NCBI GenBank assembly: GCA_003138355.1
Contig: PLFX01000011.1
Location: 124,520 to 184,057 of the forward strand
DNA length: 59,538 bases
DNA from: Solirubrobacterales bacterium
Lineage (GTDB): Bacteria; Actinomycetota; Thermoleophilia; Solirubrobacterales; Solirubrobacteraceae
Direction of reading: 5' to 3'
The position numbers and the translations under genes were made by a program. Shown here piece by piece: positions 54,059 through 59,538 of the stretch. Positions within the stretch are counted from its first letter, which is position 1, and each line of letters begins with the position of its first letter. The notes beneath the pieces were generated by a model that saw only the letters and a list, made by a program, of their open reading frames with translations, searched no databases and was not told the origin of the DNA.

Positions 54059-54535
54059 GTGCGACTTCGCGGATTTGAGGCGAGCGACATGCCGTTCCTC
54101 GTGGAGATGGCGCGTCTGGCGAGCACGCTGGAAGACCGTCCGCTGCCGGCGGCAGACGACCCGGTGGTCCTCGCTGTCTTGCCGCGGGCGTCGGACTCAG
54201 TTGTCGTCGCTACCGACGACTCGGGCAACCCGCTCGGGGTGGCCTGGTGTCATGTCCATGATCCGCCGCTAGTGCTCGACGAACACGGTGAGCGATTGCC
54301 GGAGCTGGTGCTAGCAGTCACAGAAAGCGCGCGCGGCCAGGGCGTCGGCTTGGCGCTGATCGAGGCGATAGCTAGCGAGACCGCCGAGCGGTCAAGCACA
54401 CTGACCCTCAACGTTCATCTGCGCAATCCGTCGGTCGGTCTATACATGCGCAGCGGATTCCACGTCGCGGGCAAGGGCCGGGGCATCTTCGGCGTCGCTA
54501 TGAGCCGCAGTCTTCGCGAGCAAGAGTCCGCATGA
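54059..54535 (+). CDS. GNAT-family N-acetyltransferase
   Basis: 158 aa from GTG 54059. GNAT fold: MRLRGFEASDMPFLVEMARL at the start, VVVATDDSGNPLGVAWCHVH as the central strands, LVLAVTESARGQGVGLALIE holding the acetyl-CoA motif R-x2-G-x-G/A, and LNVHLRNPSVGLYMRSGFHV at the C-terminus. The substrate is unknown. The interspersed repeat at 54019-54040 lies just before the start. Confidence 0.9.
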   Translation: MRLRGFEASDMPFLVEMARLASTLEDRPLPAADDPVVLAVLPRASDSVVVATDDSGNPLGVAWCHVHDPPLVLDEHGERLPELVLAVTESARGQGVGLALIEAIASETAERSSTLTLNVHLRNPSVGLYMRSGFHVAGKGRGIFGVAMSRSLREQESA

Positions 54536-54651
54536 GCAGAGCACCGGTCACCGCCGGGCGTTCGCGAGAGGCGTTGCCACCTGCGTAAGCCGCGCCTCCG
54601 CAGCTGCTCGTCGCGCAAACCGACAGCGCTGCTGGGTCCGTGCTGCGCTGT

Positions 54652-54670
54652 CGCTCTCAGATTTTGCGAC
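54652..54670 (+). repeat. Interspersed motif, copy 2
   Basis: CGCTCTCAGATTTTGCGAC; 17 of 19 bases match 51993-52011. It is immediately followed by AGTC, extending a TTTGCGACAG string. Confidence 0.5.
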
Positions 54671-54801
54671 AGTCAAAGGGCTTACGACGGCTATCGCGCC
54701 GAGGGGCGGCGTGAGCGGCAGGCTCGGACGGCGTGTGTTCCACCAACATCGTTGACCCGTAGACTGACGCGACAACAGCTACGGAGCGGAACGTCTACAA
54801 C

Positions 54802-55212
54802 ATGAAGCAGAACCCCGCGCAGGCGGTCGAGTCTCCGTCTCAGCAGATCGACGCAAGGATCAAGGAACTGGGCGACTGGCGGGGCAGGACCGTTGCCAGG
54901 CTTCGCACACTAATCACAGAGGCCGACCCCGACGTGGTCGAGGAGTGGAAGTGGCAGAAGGCCTCCAATCCAGGGGTTCCGGTGTGGTCTCACCAAGGCC
55001 TGATCTGCACTGGCGAGACCTACAAGAGCGTCGTGAAACTCACGTTCTTCAAGGGGGCCTCGCTGGAAGACCCTTCTGGACTGTTCAATTCAAGCCTCGA
55101 CGGCAACACCCGGCGCGCCATCGACTTCCGCGAGAACGATGAAATCAACGAGAACGCGTTCGCGGCCCTCATTCGAGCTGCCGTTAGCCTGAACGAGTCC
55201 TCGTCCCGCTAG
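54802..55212 (+). CDS. DUF1801 family protein
   Basis: 136 aa. DUF1801 features: SQQIDARIKELGDWRGRTVA, ITEADPDVVEEWKWQKASN, VWSHQGLICTGETYKSVVKL with LTFFKGASLEDPSGLFN, and RAIDFRENDEINENAFAALI. The domain is related to YdhG-type small proteins of unknown biochemical role. SD GGAGCGGAA lies about 10 bases upstream. Stands alone. Confidence 0.88.
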   Translation: MKQNPAQAVESPSQQIDARIKELGDWRGRTVARLRTLITEADPDVVEEWKWQKASNPGVPVWSHQGLICTGETYKSVVKLTFFKGASLEDPSGLFNSSLDGNTRRAIDFRENDEINENAFAALIRAAVSLNESSSR

Positions 55213-55608
55213 GTTGACCTGACCCCAACCACCCCGGCCGCACGGGGCGCTGGCTACATCACGCCTGTCGCGTTTACCTCGGCCTGTTGTCGCAAATCGC
55301 GCACTGCGAGCGTCAGGGGTGGGGGTTCGCGCACGATCGCTTTGGCGGCGGAGCGGTCGCGTGTAGCGGCGCAGATCGCGACCGCTCGACCCCCAAGCCA
55401 ACCGACGAGAGAAACGAACGCATCGCCGACCAGTGCGCCCGATACCACCGGCGCACAGCCGCGCGCGCCGCGCATTGGCTGTCGCAAACAACCGCCGCCG
55501 CCTCTTGTCTCGTGAAAGCAACAGCCCCGCCGCATCGGATGCGCGTTGTGCCTCAGCGCGACTAGAGCGACAGCGGCGCAGGGTCGTCGTAGTTTCGCCG
55601 AGAACGAG
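55213..55608. other. Intergenic stretch with short TGTCGCAAA-like motifs
   Basis: About 400 bp with no gene recognised. TGTCGCAAA occurs near 55286 and 55486, related to the TTTGCGACAG strings upstream. Confidence 0.45.
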
Positions 55609-55636
55609 ACGGGGCCGGCCGATTCGGCCGCCCCGT
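55609..55636 (-). terminator. Hairpin downstream of the prepilin gene
   Basis: Arms ACGGGGC-C-GGCCG and CGGCCG-CCCCGT with one bulge and a 3-base loop, 22 bp after the prepilin stop (55659). GC-rich with only a weak T-rich tail on the minus strand, so a factor-assisted or partial terminator is likely. Confidence 0.6.
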
Positions 55637-55658
55637 GTTGTTCATAGCGACCCAGCTG

Positions 55659-56207
55659 TTACCAGGCGCCGGCGACGCAGCCGCCGCCGGTGTAGCCCGA
55701 GTTGGTGATCGTGCCGACACCGGTACCGGTTGTCGTCGGTGTGTTCGCCGCGGGCGGCGTCCAGACGGTCGCGTGCTCGGGGTTCCCGGTGCCAGGACCG
55801 CAGTAGCGGGAGATCACGCCGCTGTTGTCGACGATCGAGAACAGGGTATCCGTGTGGTAGGCCTGGCTCGTGACGACGTAGCTGTTCGTGTTGCCGGTCG
55901 CCGAGTAGACAAAGGCGTTGTTACCGGCTTGTGCGCTCGAGGTGAACAGAGTGATCTCGTACATGTTCAGGTTGGCCACGCTGATGCTGCCGAAGCCGCC
56001 GCCGTTGTCCGTCGAGATCGTGTCCGCAGTCGTCTCGGTCGTGCGCGCGACTTCCTTCGCCGACGCGTCGTAGGCCTTCGCTGTCTGGTTGAGGAACGAC
56101 GGAATGGCGATCGCGGCAAGGATGCCGATGATCAGAATCACGACGAGCAGTTCGATCAGGGTGAAGCCCCGCTCGTCCGTTGCGCGCTGGCCCAGCCTAT
56201 GCGGCAT
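55659..56207 (-). CDS. Type IV prepilin-like protein
   Basis: 182 aa. Class III signal: a short basic leader, then RGFTLIELLVVILIIGILAA with the G-F cleavage site and Glu5 intact, followed by IAIPSFLNQTAKAYDASAKE, the classical pilin helix. The globular part is Thr/Ser/Asn/Gly-rich, with two Cys near the end (RYCGPGTG and GGGCVAGAW) that could close a disulfide loop. Major-pilin-like size, but no assembly ATPase, platform protein or peptidase is nearby, so it depends on genes elsewhere. Confidence 0.88.
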   Translation of the reverse strand: MPHRLGQRATDERGFTLIELLVVILIIGILAAIAIPSFLNQTAKAYDASAKEVARTTETTADTISTDNGGGFGSISVANLNMYEITLFTSSAQAGNNAFVYSATGNTNSYVVTSQAYHTDTLFSIVDNSGVISRYCGPGTGNPEHATVWTPPAANTPTTTGTGVGTITNSGYTGGGCVAGAW

Positions 56208-56517
56208 TGATCGTTCCTAGGACCGTCTTCCTAACGCCGCCAGCGCGGTGGCGGGTATCTGCTCGTCGCTGGCCTTCCACGGGCTGTGTATCGGCCTGTA
56301 TTCCGGCACCTTGAGCGTCCGCGCCTGGACGCCTCGCAGGGCGCCCGATCTGACACGTGCGGCACTTGGCTCACTGTACGGAGACGACCCCCTTCGACAC
56401 CAACGCAAAACGTGTAAGCGCTGCCGCTGCCGGTCGGTGAGATGTAGTACGTCGTGGTGGCCGCGGCTGAGAGTCGCCGACGGTTCGCGTCCGCCGGGCG
56501 CTTCAGACTGGCAGCGC
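56208..56517. other. Divergent promoter region of the prepilin and CaCA genes
   Basis: 310 bp. The frame of the downstream exchanger is open through this region, but the residues are not conserved or hydrophobic like the family, so it is treated as non-coding. Confidence 0.5.
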
Positions 56518-57579
56518 GTGTCGAGTTTCGCTACGCCGCTCCTCGTACTGATCTTCGCGTTTGGCGTGGTCGTGACGTGGGTCGCCGGGGTGACGCTTTC
56601 GAAGACGACCGACGCGCTGGATGTTCGCCTCGGGTTTGGCGAGGAGCTTGGTGGGATGATCCTGCTCGCTGTGGCCGGCAGCCTGCCGGAGCTGGCGATC
56701 ACTGTGTCGGCGGCGGCCGGCGGGCATCTCGGTCTTGCAGCCGGCAACCTGATCGGCGGGATCGCGATGCAGACGATGGTGCTCGTTCTGTGCGACGTCG
56801 CCGTCGGCCCGCAGCGCCCGCTGACGTTCTTGGTTGGCGCTTTGACGCCAGCGGTTGAAGGGCTGCTCGTTGTGTTAGTCGTCTCCGGTGTCGCGATGGG
56901 CGCGCTGCTGAAGCCGACGACGGCGATCGGCGGCGTGATCAGTCCCGCGTCGATCGCGATCGTCGTCTTCTGGACCTTCGGGATATGGGTGATCAATCGC
57001 GTGCGCAAGGACCCCCACTGGCAGGTGTCGATGCCCGGATCGGCCCCCGGCCGACGCCATCGTCGCGAGCCGATCAAAGATCAGCCGCATCCGTTCGCCG
57101 CCGCCTCTACCGCACGGGTCGCGGCGCTATTCGGCTTTGCCTGCCTGCTGACGCTCGCGGCTGGCGTCGCGCTCGAGCTGACGGGCAACGAGCTCGCGAC
57201 CAGGGCCGGGATCAACGGCGTGATCTTCGGCGCGACGGTCCTCGCGCTCGCAACTGCGCTACCGGAGATCAGCTCCGGGCTCGCGGCCATCAAGCTCGGC
57301 GACCACGCGCTAGCAATCGGCGACATGTTCGGCGGCAACGCCTTCCAGGTCTGCCTGTTCCTCGTCGCCGACATCGTCGCGGGCAAGGCCGTGCTCCCGA
57401 AGGTTGGAGCGCCCAACAGCTGGCTCGCAGGGCTCGGCGTAGCCCTGACCGCGGTCTACGCAGTCGGCGTGATCGTGCGCCCAGCGCGCTGCTGGCTCCG
57501 CCTCGGACCGGACTCGATCCTCGCGATCCTGATTTTCGGCCTCGGCATCGCCGGGCTCTTCGTCCTGCCGGGAACCTAA
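56518..57579 (+). CDS. CaCA-family cation exchanger, paralogue 2
   Basis: 353 aa from GTG 56518 (MSSFATPLLVLIFAFGVVVT), about 10 membrane segments. Alpha-repeat 1 has AVAGSLPELAITVSAAAGGH; alpha-repeat 2 has ALATALPEISSGLAAIKLGD and AIGDMFGGNAFQVCLF, each with an acidic residue as ion ligand. A long charged loop (PGRRHRREPIKDQPHPFAAA) links the halves, as in Na+/Ca2+ exchangers. Different subgroup from 10531-11589. Ion specificity unknown. Confidence 0.87.
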   Translation: MSSFATPLLVLIFAFGVVVTWVAGVTLSKTTDALDVRLGFGEELGGMILLAVAGSLPELAITVSAAAGGHLGLAAGNLIGGIAMQTMVLVLCDVAVGPQRPLTFLVGALTPAVEGLLVVLVVSGVAMGALLKPTTAIGGVISPASIAIVVFWTFGIWVINRVRKDPHWQVSMPGSAPGRRHRREPIKDQPHPFAAASTARVAALFGFACLLTLAAGVALELTGNELATRAGINGVIFGATVLALATALPEISSGLAAIKLGDHALAIGDMFGGNAFQVCLFLVADIVAGKAVLPKVGAPNSWLAGLGVALTAVYAVGVIVRPARCWLRLGPDSILAILIFGLGIAGLFVLPGT

Positions 57580-58203
57580 GCACGCGCACACCGGACCGTC
57601 GAGGCGATCCACGCGTCGGTCTGGAACAACCCACAACCCGCTGAGACGCGTCGTTCACGATCAGCGATAGCGCCGCTTCCGCGTGCCAGCAACAACGCGA
57701 CCCGCTCCCGCCTTCGGCCCAGCAGCGCGTCTGGGCGAGACCAGTAACGAGCGGCCTGGCTCGCGCGCTCTCGCTCGGACGCTCCCTCGTCGCGTAATGG
57801 AGCTGCATCACGCTGACGGGCCGAGACTGCTGCTTCGCCGAAAAGCGGGCGCGCGTGCGGAGCAGTCGCGGACTACTGCTGCTCGTCCGTTAGGGGAATA
57901 CGCGACGTGTTGGGGCTGGCGCCTGCTTTGCCGGGCTAGAGAAGGAATTAGGTTCGCCATCCCAGCGAGGGTGTCCGTCGAACTGTGTAGGCGGTGGTTG
58001 ATGGTTAGTCGGACACCCTCTCGCGTCCCGCGCGAAGGGGTCGCGTGGGGCGCGAGCCACGGACGGCCGCATTCTCTGAGACCGACCGTCTCGGGGTATC
58101 GGCTCTAGGCGGAGTTGCGATGGGTGTTAGGCGCGGGGCTCATCCCTGTCTTGGTCTACTGCCCGGCCTACCGGGACTTCGGTCGAATGATTGACGTCCC
58201 GGA
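57580..58203. other. Long intergenic stretch with a perfect 11-bp inverted repeat
   Basis: 624 bp between convergent genes without recognisable coding. Arms GAGGGTGTCCG (57967-57977) and CGGACACCCTC (58010-58020) flank a 32-base loop. Possibly a structured RNA, a mobile-element end or a protein site. Confidence 0.55.
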
Positions 58204-58716
58204 TCAGGGTGCGGCGTCCAGCCATCGGCTGAGGGCGTGGCGACCGGCCAGCGTGATCTCCCCGTGTGCCGTGATCCAGTCGCGAGCGCGCAGCTCGTCG
58301 ACGAGCCCAGCCGCGTCACGGAACCCCGGCCGCTCACCGTCAGTGGCGAGCGCGTCACTGCCTGGCTCGACTGTCCAGCGCCCGGAATCCACGGCGACGA
58401 GTGCCATGCCCTGCTCGGTCGTTGGTAGATCCCGCGGATCCGGCCCGCCGCCCGACAGCGGACTCTCGCTGACCACTGAGCCGCGCGGCCCACCACCCCA
58501 GAAAGCCCGATCTTCACCCAGGCCCTCAGCGTGCGCGCGTAGCCACCCGACGGCGCTGTCGGCCAACTCCCTCGCGCGCACAAGATCCAAACCGATGGCG
58601 TCCGCGACATCGTCCAAGTCCGCCTGCGTCACCCGCTCGATCGATCGCGTGACCTCTCGCACGATCGACCTCACCGTCTCCTCGAAGCTCTCATCGCTCG
58701 CATCGTCGTCGAACAT
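58204..58716 (-). CDS. Hypothetical acidic protein
   Basis: 170 aa from ATG 58716 (MFDDDASDESFEETVRSIVR). An acidic helical N-terminus (ITQADL-like helices with VTQADLDDVADAIGLDLVRA), a Gly/Pro-rich middle and a C-terminal segment (AAGLVDELRARDWITAHGEI and TLAGRHALSRWLDAAP) that looks like a small winged-helix-like fold. No family recognised and no signal peptide. Stands alone in a sparse region. Confidence 0.6.
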   Translation of the reverse strand: MFDDDASDESFEETVRSIVREVTRSIERVTQADLDDVADAIGLDLVRARELADSAVGWLRAHAEGLGEDRAFWGGGPRGSVVSESPLSGGGPDPRDLPTTEQGMALVAVDSGRWTVEPGSDALATDGERPGFRDAAGLVDELRARDWITAHGEITLAGRHALSRWLDAAP

Positions 58717-58907
58717 GGGTCAATGATCGCACGCAACGCACCCGCGAAACGCGACTCGTGCCCGGCTCCCACCGACCGTCGCGACTCCACGTCGCGCTTA
58801 ACGACAGCGTGGGTAGCGTTGTCGGGCACGGCTAGGCTAGTTGTCCGCTGATCGACAGCATCGAGCGCGGGGATCGTTGATCGTCGGCGGTTGCTGGCCG
58901 CGATCGG

Positions 58908-59225
58908 TCAGCGAGGTTGCGCGGTTTGTACGACCTCGAAGGAGAGCAGCTGAGAATGACTAGCAACCGGACCACCGGTGCCGGTAGCCGCCTGTGCGTG
59001 ACCCCGCGTAAACGCCGGGCTCTCAACCCACGCGCGGTAGTGCTCCTCGCTCTGCCAACGTGTGTAGACGAAATAGCGAGTTTCGCCAGCGGTCGGGCGT
59101 AACAACTCAAAGCCGAGAAAGCCAGGCATCTCCTCAACCTCCGCCGCGCGATTGGCGAACCGCTCCTCGAGCGCCGCACCACGGCCCGGCGCGACCTCAA
59201 TCGCGTTGATCTTCACGACCTCCAT
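58908..59225 (-). CDS. Antibiotic-biosynthesis-monooxygenase (ABM) domain protein
   Basis: 105 aa from ATG 59225 (MEVVKINAIEVAPGRGAALE); nine further in-frame codons upstream (to 59252) look unconserved. Ferredoxin-like ABM fold: FANRAAEVEEMPGFLGFELL, TRYFVYTRWQSEEHYRAWVE and SPAFTRGHAQA, close to HmoA/IsdG-type haem-degrading monooxygenases and their relatives. The conserved GF-F and W-S-E positions support the family; haem use is not certain. Confidence 0.88.
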   Translation of the reverse strand: MEVVKINAIEVAPGRGAALEERFANRAAEVEEMPGFLGFELLRPTAGETRYFVYTRWQSEEHYRAWVESPAFTRGHAQAATGTGGPVASHSQLLSFEVVQTAQPR

Positions 59226-59538
59226 TGCGCCGTGACTATACCCGCGTGACACGCAGGGACCAGGTCGCTACTGGGCATCGAGTTTCCACACGGCCCACTT
59301 AACAGACGAGTCCGCTCGCGCAGCGCGACCGCGACTTGAGCCTTCTCGCGCGCTGTCGCAGTCTCCGGCGATGTCGAGTAACTGGCCGGCCTCCAAAACA
59401 CTCGCACGCGTCGCTCCTCATCGCGCGCTGGAGGCGTCGGATGCGGGCAGGGTCACGTGACCGCATTTCGTGGGAGGAGGCGCCTACTCTCGTGCGACAC
59501 TCTGCTGGTGGGTACTGTGGGCGCCGACTGAAAACTAG
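59226..59538. other. Window-end intergenic stretch with the second 22-bp repeat
   Basis: 313 bp with no gene recognised; contains the repeat at 59462-59483. Confidence 0.5.
59462..59483 (+). repeat. Interspersed 22-bp motif, copy 2
   Basis: CGCATTTCGTGGGAG followed by GAGGCGC; matches 54019-54040 at 21 of 22 bases. Next to the window end, so any associated gene is not visible. Confidence 0.6.

Noticed and set aside
56248-56517. Possible 90-residue N-terminal extension of the CaCA exchanger
   Set aside because: Not conserved, not hydrophobic and lies in a promoter-like region; the GTG at 56518 begins the family sequence.
57683-58108. 141-codon Arg-rich frame in the long gene-free stretch
   Set aside because: Runs across the inverted repeat and resembles random GC-rich translation.

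Overview
The window is a high-GC bacterial chromosome segment. It most resembles a deep-branching actinobacterium, and Thermoleophilia/Solirubrobacterales is my best guess. The guess rests on an actinobacterial-style rpmG-secE-nusG-rplK-rplA-rplJ-rplL-rpoB-rpoC order, many GTG starts, 1-14 nt gene overlaps, a complete decaprenyl-phosphoryl-arabinose (DprE) gene set, several NAGPA-type phosphodiester glycosidases and an MptA-like GTP cyclohydrolase. No rRNA gene or CRISPR array is visible.

Layout. (1) 1-8604, minus strand: transcription/translation core from rpmG to a truncated rpoC, with a strong terminator-like hairpin between rplL and rpoB. (2) 8.8-15.2 kb: mixed housekeeping genes (AIM24-like protein, NlpC/P60 hydrolase, CaCA antiporter, clpP, pgsA, GTP cyclohydrolase FolE2/MptA, a sigma-70 family factor, tRNA-Tyr). 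(3) 15.2-18.4 kb: accessory block bounded by tRNA-Tyr and a 26-bp copy of part of that tRNA, holding a frameshifted propeller gene, a GntR/YtrA regulator with a perfect 7-bp dyad at its start, and an NHL-repeat protein. (4) 18.4-25 kb: phosphodiester glycosidase 1, an EmrB-type exporter, a decayed SDR, and a small cluster of Cys-rich proteins (GDCCVxC type). (5) 25.3-33.4 kb: cell-envelope block with a secreted protein, L,D-transpeptidase, two more phosphodiester glycosidases, and the UbiA-DprE1-DprE2 operon for decaprenyl-phosphoryl-arabinose. (6) 33.5-41.1 kb: predicted membrane redox system made of an anchored protein, a bis-His ferric-reductase-like membrane protein, a NuoF-like Fe-S flavoprotein and a ferredoxin, then a histidine kinase/response regulator pair, then a small cytochrome-b-like protein, ApbE flavin transferase and a secreted protein. 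(7) 43.2-49.0 kb: five-gene catabolic operon (glutamine-synthetase-like ligase, FadR-type regulator, permease, aldehyde dehydrogenase, SDR), read as gamma-glutamylation-dependent amine or amino-alcohol use. (8) 49.9-52 kb: tRNA-Thr with a broken tyrosine integrase whose 3' end is antisense to the tRNA, plus a HigBA-type toxin-antitoxin pair. (9) 52-59.5 kb: sparse accessory DNA with small enzymes (VOC, cupin, GNAT, DUF1801, ABM), an orphan type IV prepilin, a second CaCA exchanger, and short interspersed repeats.

The most interesting candidates are the two-component-linked redox locus (33.5-41.1 kb) and the arabinose-lipid/phosphodiester-glycosidase locus (27.5-33.4 kb). Their divergent promoter regions share a GCCCGYTTAG-like element. 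Four genes (15380-16608, 21911-22662, 41085-42184, 49892-51108) are broken by frameshifts. Two of these look like small deletions between short direct repeats, and the others could be single-base assembly errors.
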